Notes under the pieces: model-generated
Database searches by the model: none
Told to the model about the DNA's origin: nothing
What the model saw: the letters and a program-made list of their open reading frames with translations, nothing else
Shown: piece after piece, positions 1-6,048 of the stretch
Layout: the number at the start of each line of letters is the position of its first letter
How positions within the stretch are numbered: position 1 is the stretch's first letter
Program-made: the position numbers and the translations under genes
Assembly (NCBI GenBank): GCA_029555925.1
Contig: JAKPQU010000300.1
Span: 1-9,849, forward strand
Reading direction: 5' to 3'
Origin: Bacillota bacterium
GTDB lineage: Bacteria > Eremiobacterota > SpSt-956 > JAKJGF01
Length of the DNA: 9,849 nucleotides

Positions 1-30
1 TAGTTTCATAACTATCCATAAATAATGACC

Positions 31-103
31 TCGTAATGCGTAAAGCGTAATGCGTGATGCGCAGGGATTAAACCCGTCACGCGTCACGCGTTACGCGTCA
101 CGA
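31..103. repeat. Long imperfect hairpin built of CGTNACG-type heptamers
   Basis: The left arm is four consecutive 7-mers (cgtaatg, cgtaaag, cgtaatg, cgtgatg) at 32-59. The right arm is four more (cgtcacg, cgtcacg, cgttacg, cgtcacg) at 75-102. Aligning the left arm with the reverse complement of the right arm gives 23 matches in 29 positions, plus three G-T wobbles. The loop contains gggattaaaccc. The consensus heptamer CGT-N-ACG is itself palindromic. Confidence 0.8.
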
Positions 104-110
104 CGACTTA

Positions 111-168
111 AATTCTAATAAGTTATGAAATACACTATAAATTCTAATACGTTATGAAATACACTATA
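111..168. repeat. 29-nt direct tandem duplication of the element's right end
   Basis: Positions 111-139 and 140-168 are head-to-tail copies of a 29-nt unit beginning aattctaata and ending gaaatacactata. They differ at one base (a versus c at the eleventh position). Copy 2 of the element has only one such unit (5952-5980), so this is a local duplication of the terminal repeat. Confidence 0.85.
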
Positions 169-245
169 CATTCTTTATTCTCTTTTTTTCATATCAATCC
201 TTCTGCTGAAATTACGGGCTTTTTCAGATGTTATACATAAAAGAA

Positions 246-1502
246 TCAGAAAATCATCTGTATAAGAAGCATTATATTCAGAACGGAAACTATAATGGCT
301 ATGAGCCAGAGCAGTATGATTTCTCCGGTAGAATTTACATATTTTCCCATTACCTTCCTCGAAGAAGTAAGAAAAATAAGAGTGAAAATGGTAAGAGGAA
401 GCTGAATACTCAGAATAATCTGGCTCCATATGAGTCCTTTAAAAGGGTCTTTAAGGAACAATATTATCACTAGTGCTCCAAGAAGAGTAATAATTATTCC
501 CGTTCTGGAATGATTGTCTCTTATATCGAAAGGTTCCTCAAAAATCCCTGCAAAAATACTGCCTCCTGCCATAGCGGCAGTTATGGAAGAAGAGAAACCG
601 GCACAGAGCAATGCAACGGCAAAAACGATAGATGCCGCCCCTCCGAGAAGAGGTTTTAAGGTTTCCTGTGCCATGGAAAGTTCTGTTACTTCTACATGAT
701 TTGCATAAAAAACTGAGGCAGCAACTAAAATCATGGCACTGTTTATTGCCCACCCTGCAAGCATTGCCACGATAGTATCAAGAAATTCATAGGTTAACTG
801 TTTGTTTATTACTTCATCTTTTTCCAGATTCCACTGACGGCTCTGTATAATCTCGGAATGGAGGAAGAGGTTGTGAGGCATTACGACGGCTCCGAGAACA
901 CTCATTATAACAGGCAGAGAACCGGAAGGGAAGTCAGGTATAAACCAGCCTTTTACTGCAGGATACCATTCAACATGAGAAAGATATAATTCGAAAAGGA
1001 AAGAAAGCCCTATAAGAGAAACAAAAGCTATTATCCATTTCTCCAGTTTTCTGTAACTGTTTGATAAAAGCATATAAACAATAAAGACAGTTGTAAGGAT
1101 TGCACCGATAGAAAGAGGAAGTTTAAAAAGCATATTCAGCCCTATGGCTGCACCGAGAAGCTCGGCAAGAGCAGTAGAAACCGACGCACATACTGCACTT
1201 CCGAGGAGGATTCTGCTTACAGGTCTCCTGAAAAACTTTGTTGCTCCTTCAGATATACACAATCCGCTCACAATCCCTAGATGGGCAGCATTATGCTGAA
1301 GAATTATAAGCATAACAGTAGAAAGAGTAACCATCCACAGCAGTTTATACCCGTACATGGAACCTGCAGCCACATTGGCCGCCCAGTTACCGGGGTCTAT
1401 AAATCCCACTGTAACAAGAAAACCCGGCCCTATATACCTGAGTATCTCCAGTGCTCCCAGAACCGGTTTATGACCTTTAAAATATCTGGCTATATTTAAC
1501 AT
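246..1502 (-). CDS. mntH: Nramp-family divalent metal (Mn2+/Fe2+) transporter, MntH-like
   Basis: The 418-aa product is an integral inner-membrane protein, close to the usual length of bacterial MntH. Members of the family import Mn2+ or Fe2+ with protons. I see about eleven hydrophobic segments. TM1 carries the DPGN motif (residues 36-39), and TM6 carries A-x-x-M-P-H (A205, M208, P209, H210). In characterised Nramps the Asp, Asn, Ala and Met of these motifs coordinate the metal. The Met argues against the Met-less Mg2+ or Al3+ transporting relatives. The AELLGAAIGLN stretch (113-123) is also typical. The gene reads opposite to the kinase cluster. The only start I can support is the ATG at 1502. 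No Shine-Dalgarno precedes it, but an extended -10 box lies immediately upstream, suggesting a leaderless message. No MntR- or Fur-type operator was recognised. The family call is firm; the ion is inferred. Confidence 0.95.
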   Translation of the reverse strand: MLNIARYFKGHKPVLGALEILRYIGPGFLVTVGFIDPGNWAANVAAGSMYGYKLLWMVTLSTVMLIILQHNAAHLGIVSGLCISEGATKFFRRPVSRILLGSAVCASVSTALAELLGAAIGLNMLFKLPLSIGAILTTVFIVYMLLSNSYRKLEKWIIAFVSLIGLSFLFELYLSHVEWYPAVKGWFIPDFPSGSLPVIMSVLGAVVMPHNLFLHSEIIQSRQWNLEKDEVINKQLTYEFLDTIVAMLAGWAINSAMILVAASVFYANHVEVTELSMAQETLKPLLGGAASIVFAVALLCAGFSSSITAAMAGGSIFAGIFEEPFDIRDNHSRTGIIITLLGALVIILFLKDPFKGLIWSQIILSIQLPLTIFTLIFLTSSRKVMGKYVNSTGEIILLWLIAIIVSVLNIMLLIQMIF

Positions 1503-1508
1503 AAAAAT

Positions 1509-1517
1509 ATTATAACA
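1509..1517 (-). promoter_or_regulatory. Extended -10 promoter of mntH, probably leaderless
   Basis: On the minus strand the sequence reads TGT-TATAAT, then six bases (attttt), then the ATG. A perfect TATAAT preceded by TGn is an extended -10 element. With normal spacing, transcription would start at or next to the A of the start codon. Only a poor -35 (TTCAAT, 16-nt spacer) is visible. Confidence 0.5.
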
Positions 1518-1520
1518 TAA

Positions 1521-1567
1521 AAGAGTGAAGATTGAATAGTGAGTAATGTCCTATTCTTTTCACTCTT
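1521..1567. repeat. Imperfect palindrome upstream of mntH
   Basis: The arm aagagtgaa, followed by gaatag, pairs with ctattc and ttcactctt across a loop of about 11 nt, with a small internal bulge. There is no following T-tract on either strand, so it is not a clear terminator. It overlaps where the mntH -35 region would be, so it could be an operator or simply a dispersed repeat. Confidence 0.55.
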
Positions 1568-1574
1568 CGCCCTT

Positions 1575-1604
1575 CATGCTTCTGCTGGCCTGAGCATAAG
1601 CATG
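1575..1604. repeat. Stem-loop, 12-bp arms and 6-nt loop
   Basis: The arm catgcttctgct (1575-1586) pairs with agcataagcatg (1593-1604) with one mismatch, leaving the loop ggcctg. No T-run follows. The role is unknown: an operator-like or structural palindrome between the divergent genes. Confidence 0.6.
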
Positions 1605-1622
1605 TAATAAAGGTCTTCCTCC

Positions 1623-1650
1623 CGTCACGCATGACGCGTTACGCGTCACG
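1623..1650. repeat. Four-unit CGTNACG heptamer array (solo arm)
   Basis: Four head-to-tail 7-mers (cgtcacg, catgacg, cgttacg, cgtcacg) match the right arm of the MITE-like element at 75-102 almost base for base. The left arm and terminal repeats are absent. It is a solo arm or a degenerate remnant of the same repeat family. Confidence 0.75.
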
Positions 1651-1763
1651 AAAACAAATATGTATTATTCATGCTCACTACAGTAATATAAATCGTATCA
1701 TCTGCCCCCTGACTGCAAATCTATAAAAAGTCTATAAAATAAAAGGATTTTTTCTCCTACCCA

Positions 1764-1793
1764 TTGAATAAATCCTGAGTGATTTGTTATTAT
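1764..1793 (+). promoter_or_regulatory. Candidate promoter for the kinase cluster
   Basis: TTGAAT (1764-1769) and TATTAT (1788-1793) are separated by 18 nt, giving a leader of about 20 nt before the start codon at 1820. A competing candidate is CTGACT (1709-1714) with TATAAA (1733-1738), also 18 nt apart. Neither is strong; the AT-richness of the region makes chance matches likely. Confidence 0.3.
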
Positions 1794-1803
1794 TAAATAA
1801 TAG

Positions 1804-1811
1804 AGAAGGAG
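1804..1811 (+). promoter_or_regulatory. Ribosome binding site for the first kinase-like gene
   Basis: AGAAGGAG lies 8 nt before the ATG at 1820 and is a strong Shine-Dalgarno that fixes this start. Confidence 0.85.
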
Positions 1812-1819
1812 TTTAAGCT

Positions 1820-3730
1820 ATGGCAATAACATGTCATAACTGTGCAAGGGAAAACAGGGATACATCGAAATTCTGCAGCGGATGCGGAACAAAGCTGTCT
1901 GTTTCTTCAACAGGTAATTTGATTTTACCGGAAGGAACTGTTCTTGAAAATCGTTATGTTATTACCGGTATTATAAAAGCAGGTCTGAGAGGCGCCGTCT
2001 ATAAATGTATGGATAATAAACTTGATAATCTCTGTGCTGTAAAAGAACTCCTTCCTCCTTACGGGACAGCAGATACACAGGCAAAATCAGCGGAACTGTT
2101 CAATAAAAACGTTAAAAATCTTGCCAGACTGATCCATCCGGGATTGCCTAAAATTACTGATTATTTCGTAAGTAAAGGCAGATATTATATTGTAATGGAC
2201 TTTATAGAAGGTGAGATATTAAAAAAGAGGCTTGAAAAAGAGGGAAATCCAGGACTTCCCGAAGAGAAAATCATCGTATGGTCAGGCCAGATACTTGAGG
2301 TTCTGAATTATCTCCACAGCCAGAAACCTCCTTTAATTTACAGTGATCTGAGACCGGGTAAAATTATAATCAATAAAGATGAAAATGCTATTTTAATGCA
2401 TATGGGACTGGAAAAAATAATCTATCAGGGCAGCAGAGAGACGCAGAGAATAAGCGGTTATATACCGGAAGAACAGATGAGAAACAGGGCCGAACCATCA
2501 TCAGATATATATGCTCTTGGCGCAACGATGCATCATTTACTTACAGGAGTGGAACCATTACCTTTCAGATTTGAACCGCCCAGAAAAATTACATCTAAAA
2601 TATCTATTTCTATGGAGCGTATTGTTATGAAAGCTCTGAAAGATGACCCTTCTGAAAGGTTCTCCGGTGCAAAAGAAATGCTTGAAGCTTTACCTTTCAA
2701 GCCGGAATTTTCCCTTCTGAAAGTAACTAAAAAGAAAGCTTTCCCTGAAAAACAGTCAAAAAGAATCATATGGGAATTTCAGACAGGCGGCACGGTAAGA
2801 TCCAGTCCCTGTGTATCAGATGATATGGTTTATTTCGGCAGCTGGGATAATAAACTCTACTGCTTAAACGGAAGAGACGGAGAGAAACTGTGGGATTTTA
2901 AAACAGGGTGGCATGTATACTCCAGCCCGGTCATATGGGATGGCTCTGTTTATTTCGGAAGCTGTGATAAAAAATTTTACTGTGTGAATGCAAAAAATGG
3001 GAAAAAAATATGGGATTTTGATACAGGAGGTTATATTTATTCAAGTCCATGCGTTAGAGGCAGTTATGTATATTTCGGCAGCAGTGATAGAAAACTCTAC
3101 TGTTTAAGTGCAAAAAGCGGTCAAAAAATATGGGATTTTGAAACAGACGGCATAGTATATTCCAACCCTCTTGTGATAAAAGACAGGATTTATTTTGGAA
3201 GCGGAGATCGGAATATTTACTGTCTGGATATAAAAGAAGGTAGAAAAATCTGGGCATTTAAAACTTTTAATGAAATAGGTTCAAGTCCATGTGTATCAGA
3301 TAATTTTATATATTTCGGCGGACTGGATAAAAGATTTTACTGTCTGGACCGTGATACAGGGAAGCCTGTATGGGAATTTAAAACAGGTCTTGGCATTTAT
3401 TCAAGTCCTGTTATTTCAGATGATCTTATATATTTTGGCGGACTGGATAAAAATTTCTACTGTCTCAATACAAAAGACGGAAAGAAACTATGGGACTTCC
3501 ATGCAGGAAGTATGATTTATTCCACTCCTTCCATTGCAGAAGGGCTTATTTACTTCGGAACATGGGATAAAAATCTTTTCTGTCTGGAATTAAAAAAAGG
3601 AAATAAAATATGGGATACCAGCATAGGATTCGGTATATATTCGAGCCCCTGTTTTTACAAAGGACTTATTTACTTTGGCAATGAAGATCATAAGCTATAC
3701 TGTGTGAGCACTGCCAGAGAACTTGAATAA
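1820..3730 (+). CDS. Zinc ribbon / Ser-Thr pseudokinase / eight-repeat PQQ-like propeller protein
   Basis: The 636-aa product has no signal peptide or membrane segment and is predicted cytosolic. Residues 5-22 form a zinc ribbon (C5, C8, C19, C22). Residues about 46-290 align with the kinase domains of the next two genes, but active-site positions are changed. The Gly-loop GGMG is GLRG (55-58), the alphaC Glu is N97, the catalytic-loop Arg is S175, Lys is R178 and Asn is K181. The DFG Asp-Phe is H194-M195. The ATP-contact K75 and catalytic Asp (D176) remain. Loss of the metal-binding Asp and Asn argues for a pseudokinase acting as scaffold, regulator or ligand-binding partner. After a short linker, eight repeats of exactly 40 residues begin at W318 and run to the C-terminus, matching an eight-bladed PQQ-like (BamB-type) propeller. 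The next gene starts 55 bp downstream, so co-transcription is likely. The ligand is unknown. Confidence 0.93.
   Translation: MAITCHNCARENRDTSKFCSGCGTKLSVSSTGNLILPEGTVLENRYVITGIIKAGLRGAVYKCMDNKLDNLCAVKELLPPYGTADTQAKSAELFNKNVKNLARLIHPGLPKITDYFVSKGRYYIVMDFIEGEILKKRLEKEGNPGLPEEKIIVWSGQILEVLNYLHSQKPPLIYSDLRPGKIIINKDENAILMHMGLEKIIYQGSRETQRISGYIPEEQMRNRAEPSSDIYALGATMHHLLTGVEPLPFRFEPPRKITSKISISMERIVMKALKDDPSERFSGAKEMLEALPFKPEFSLLKVTKKKAFPEKQSKRIIWEFQTGGTVRSSPCVSDDMVYFGSWDNKLYCLNGRDGEKLWDFKTGWHVYSSPVIWDGSVYFGSCDKKFYCVNAKNGKKIWDFDTGGYIYSSPCVRGSYVYFGSSDRKLYCLSAKSGQKIWDFETDGIVYSNPLVIKDRIYFGSGDRNIYCLDIKEGRKIWAFKTFNEIGSSPCVSDNFIYFGGLDKRFYCLDRDTGKPVWEFKTGLGIYSSPVISDDLIYFGGLDKNFYCLNTKDGKKLWDFHAGSMIYSTPSIAEGLIYFGTWDKNLFCLELKKGNKIWDTSIGFGIYSSPCFYKGLIYFGNEDHKLYCVSTARELE
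2771..3730 (+). repeat. Eight tandem 120-bp coding repeats (propeller blades)
   Basis: The coding sequence repeats every 120 bp without insertion or deletion, each unit starting at a TGG codon (2771, 2891, 3011, 3131, 3251, 3371, 3491, 3611). The protein pattern is W-[DE]-x-x-x-G, then S-x-P-C/V, [VI]-Y-F-G, D-x-K and [YF]-C-[LV]. Units 5 and 6 are especially alike and alone carry GGLDK. Confidence 0.92.
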
Positions 3731-3785
3731 AACAGTATGATCCCACCGGGTCAAAGATAGCTGTTTCTAAAAATAGCGGTAATTT

Positions 3786-5759
3786 ATGGCAAGATTCTGT
3801 GATAACTGCGGAAAAGAAAATAGAGATGTAGCAAAATTCTGTCTTGTATGCGGAAATAATTTACAGGAAGGTATTATTCCTCTGACAGGCCCTTTACCTC
3901 CCGGAACAATACTGGATAATCGTTATACCATTCTGAAGCTTATAAAGGCAGGAGGCATGGGTGCAGTTTATAAAGCTTCCTATGATAATCTGAATAAAAT
4001 ATGTGCTATAAAAGAGCTTCTTCCTCCTTACGGTGACCAGGAAGAGCATGAGAAGGCTACTGAGTGGTTCAAGAGAGAAACGAAACTTCTTGCGAAACTC
4101 GATCATCCATATTTACCCGGATATGTTGACTGTTTTATCTGTTACGGAAGATATTATCTGGTTATGAATTTTATAGAAGGAGAAGATCTGGAAAGAAAAC
4201 TTGACAGAGAAGGGAAACCGGGATTGCAGGAAAGAAAAGTAGTGGAATGGGCACGGCAAATTCTGGATGTCCTTGATTACCTTCATACCAGGAAACCGCC
4301 TGTCATTTATAGAGATATAAAACCGGGTAATATTATGATAAACAAATATGAACAGGCTACATTGATAGATTTCGGTATAGCCAGAATAGCAAGCAAATAC
4401 AGTCATACACAGAAAACTGCCATAGGCACAAACGGTTATGCCCCCATAGAACAGTGTAAAGGCGATGCAGAACCGAGATCTGATCTTTATGCACTGGGAG
4501 CCACTATGCACCATCTACTAACAGGTGTAGCCCCTCTTCCCTTCAGGTTTGAACCGGTCAGGAAAATTAACTCTTCCATATCGGTTGAAGTGGAAAGGGT
4601 TATTATGAAAGCGTTAAAAGATTTACCTGACAGCAGATATGCATCCGCAAAAGACATGGCTGACGCTCTTCCCTATGGAAGGCCACAGAAGACAGTCACT
4701 GTTAATGTTATAAAACCTGTTACCGTAGAATTGAGAAAACCGGGAAGAAAAGTATGGGAGTTTAAAACAGAAGGCTCTATAACGTCAAGTCCCTGTGCAT
4801 CAGACGGATGCGTTTATTTCGGAAGCAGTGATAAAAAACTTTACTGTCTTGATGCAAAATATGGTAAAAAAAACTGGGAATTTGATACAGGTTCGTATAC
4901 CTTTTCCTCAAGCCCCTGTGTATCAAAAGGTTTTGTTTATTTCGGAAGCGGTAAAAACCTTTACTGTATAGACGGTAAAACAGGAAAAAAAGTGTGGACT
5001 TTTGAAACAAACCTGGGTTTTCAATCCAGTCCGTGTGTCATACAGGATTCTGTTTATTTCGGAAGTAATGATAAAAAGCTATACTGTATTTCTGCACAGA
5101 GCGGTGAAAAACTATGGGAATTTGAAACAGGTAACATTATTGTTTCCAGTCCCTGTGTTTCTAAAAATTTTATTTATTTCGGCAGTGATGATTATAACCT
5201 TTACTGTCTGGAAGCAAAAGAAGGAAGAAAACTCTGGGAATTTAAAACAGGAGGTATGGTAAAATCAAGTCCATGTGTCTGCCTGAGTCTTGTTTATTTC
5301 GGTAGTAATGATAAAAATATTTACTGTATTGATGTAAAAAGAGGGAAAAAATTCTGGGAATTCAAAACAGGATTCTGGGTATGGTCCAGCCCATGTGTTG
5401 CAGACGATTATGTTTATATCGGAAGTGATGATAAAAAATTTTACTGTATTGATACAAGATATGGTAAAAAAATGTGGGATTTTCAGACAGGAAGCAGAGT
5501 TGGTTCCAGTCCATGTGCAGCAAAGGGCTTTGTTTATTTCGGCAGCAGCGATAAAAAATTCTACTGCCTTAACAACAGGACGGGCATAAAAGCCTGGGAA
5601 TTTGAAACAGGCGGGGAAATATGGTCAAGTCCCGTTATTATCAACGGGTTCATATATTTCGGAAGTAATGATAAAAAACTCTACTGTCTTGATACAGGTA
5701 AATCCGGTCTTACGGCAGGAAATTCACTCAGCGGGCAGGAATATAATCTTTACAGGTAA
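3786..5759 (+). CDS. Zinc ribbon / Ser-Thr protein kinase / eight-repeat PQQ-like propeller protein, copy A
   Basis: The 657-aa product has the same order of parts as its upstream neighbour but an intact kinase. The zinc ribbon uses C5, C8, C19 and C22. The Pkn/Hanks-type kinase spans about residues 46-295, with a Gly-loop (GGMG 56-59), K76, alphaC E98, YRDIKPGN (175-182, D177, K179, N182), DFG (195-197) and candidate activation-loop threonines T211 and T215 before GYAPIE. All residues needed for phosphotransfer are visible. Eight 40-residue repeats start at W324, and a 19-residue polar tail follows. No transmembrane helix separates kinase and propeller, unlike many bacterial receptor kinases, so sensing is probably intracellular. 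The start agrees with both paralogues, but no good Shine-Dalgarno is seen in the 55-bp gap, so translation may depend on the upstream gene. Substrate and ligand are unknown. Confidence 0.95.
   Translation: MARFCDNCGKENRDVAKFCLVCGNNLQEGIIPLTGPLPPGTILDNRYTILKLIKAGGMGAVYKASYDNLNKICAIKELLPPYGDQEEHEKATEWFKRETKLLAKLDHPYLPGYVDCFICYGRYYLVMNFIEGEDLERKLDREGKPGLQERKVVEWARQILDVLDYLHTRKPPVIYRDIKPGNIMINKYEQATLIDFGIARIASKYSHTQKTAIGTNGYAPIEQCKGDAEPRSDLYALGATMHHLLTGVAPLPFRFEPVRKINSSISVEVERVIMKALKDLPDSRYASAKDMADALPYGRPQKTVTVNVIKPVTVELRKPGRKVWEFKTEGSITSSPCASDGCVYFGSSDKKLYCLDAKYGKKNWEFDTGSYTFSSSPCVSKGFVYFGSGKNLYCIDGKTGKKVWTFETNLGFQSSPCVIQDSVYFGSNDKKLYCISAQSGEKLWEFETGNIIVSSPCVSKNFIYFGSDDYNLYCLEAKEGRKLWEFKTGGMVKSSPCVCLSLVYFGSNDKNIYCIDVKRGKKFWEFKTGFWVWSSPCVADDYVYIGSDDKKFYCIDTRYGKKMWDFQTGSRVGSSPCAAKGFVYFGSSDKKFYCLNNRTGIKAWEFETGGEIWSSPVIINGFIYFGSNDKKLYCLDTGKSGLTAGNSLSGQEYNLYR
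4755..5697 (+). repeat. Eight tandem ~120-bp coding repeats (propeller blades)
   Basis: Units start at TGG codons 4755, 4875, 4995, 5115, 5235, 5355, 5475 and 5595. Repeat 2 has one extra residue before SSPC and one fewer before LYC, so the 40-residue period is kept. All eight repeats carry Y-C-[LI], and seven of eight carry SSPC. Confidence 0.92.
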
Positions 5760-5848
5760 ACCGGTAACCTGCTCTGATAAAGTCTTTTATATGTATGTAA
5801 ACTTACAATAATTGGAGTAATATTGTGGTACTATTATGCGAAGATAAA

Positions 5849-5981
5849 TTATAGTTAGTTTCATAACTATCCATAAATAATGACCTCGTAATGCGTAAAG
5901 CGTAATGCGTGATGTGCAGGGATTAAACCCGTCACACGTCATGACGACTTAAATTCTAATAAGTTATGAAATACACTATAA
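5849..5981. mobile_element. MITE-like palindromic element, copy 2, complete
   Basis: This 133-bp non-coding element lies between the second and third kinase-type genes. Its ends are inverted repeats: 5849-5868 and the reverse complement of 5962-5981 match at 17 of 20 positions (ttatagt...tttcataact). The core repeats that of 1-139, but the right heptamer arm is 14 nt shorter, weakening the hairpin. The ends TATAGT and ACTATA would allow TA target duplication as in Tc1/mariner/IS630-type MITEs, but no longer target duplication is clear. The surrounding spacer (5760-6048) shows no other gene. Confidence 0.75.
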
Positions 5982-6010
5982 AGAAAAAACAGCAAATGAC
6001 CGATAATAAT

Positions 6011-6016
6011 TATAAT
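6011..6016 (+). promoter_or_regulatory. Possible -10 box ahead of the third kinase-type gene
   Basis: A perfect TATAAT lies between the MITE-like element and the start at 6049, and would give a leader of about 26 nt including the ribosome binding site. No acceptable -35 is present, and the region is AT-rich, so this is only a candidate for independent transcription. Confidence 0.25.
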
Positions 6017-6033
6017 TACACGGCACGCTTTTC

Positions 6034-6041
6034 AAGGTGAT
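6034..6041 (+). promoter_or_regulatory. Ribosome binding site deciding the start at 6049
   Basis: AAGGTGAT lies 7 nt before the ATG at 6049. An in-frame GTG at 6037 falls inside this Shine-Dalgarno and would add four residues absent from both paralogues, so ATG 6049 is preferred. Confidence 0.75.
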
Positions 6042-6048
6042 AACTAAA

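Larger units (their letters stand above)
1..168. mobile_element. MITE-like palindromic element, copy 1, left end cut by window edge
   Basis: This non-coding stretch matches 5856-5980 closely. Both share the left end tagtttcataactatcc, the core cgtaatgcgtaaagcgtaa, the loop gggattaaaccc and the right end agttatgaaatacactata. The left and right ends are imperfect inverted repeats (better seen in the complete copy at 5849-5981), and the core folds into a long hairpin. No transposase is encoded, so it is best described as a MITE-like or REP-like dispersed element. It lies downstream of mntH, whose 3' end is at 246. Compared with copy 2 it keeps 14 extra bases of the right heptamer arm and has a duplicated right end. 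The true left boundary lies outside the window. Confidence 0.72.
1503..1819. other. Divergent intergenic region between mntH and the kinase cluster
   Basis: This 317-bp non-coding stretch separates two divergently read genes. From left to right it holds the mntH promoter, an imperfect palindrome (1521-1567), a tight stem-loop (1575-1604), a four-heptamer array (1623-1650), an AT-rich stretch with a short direct repeat (tctataaaa at 1720-1728 and again from 1731), candidate plus-strand promoters and a good ribosome binding site. No open frame in it looks coding. Confidence 0.7.

Noticed and set aside
31..103. CRISPR-like array because of short regular repeats
   Set aside because: The period is 7 bp with no spacers and both arms form one hairpin; there are no cas genes.
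206..227. Possible mntH terminator (CTGAAA ... TTTCAG stem)
   Set aside because: The stem is only 6 bp with a 10-nt loop and no T-tract on the minus-strand side.
228..473. Plus-strand 81-codon frame and a minus-strand frame (175-429) at the 3' end of mntH
   Set aside because: Both overlap the transmembrane-coding end of mntH in other frames and have no Shine-Dalgarno or family resemblance.
4113..4514. 133-codon open frame on the minus strand opposite the second kinase gene
   Set aside because: It lies wholly antisense to a conserved kinase domain, its translation resembles no family I know, and it is explained by codon bias of the plus-strand gene.
5753..5771. Short inverted repeat CAGGT ... 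ACCTG at the stop of the second kinase gene
   Set aside because: It is a 5-bp stem without a T-run and overlaps the coding end; too weak to call a terminator.
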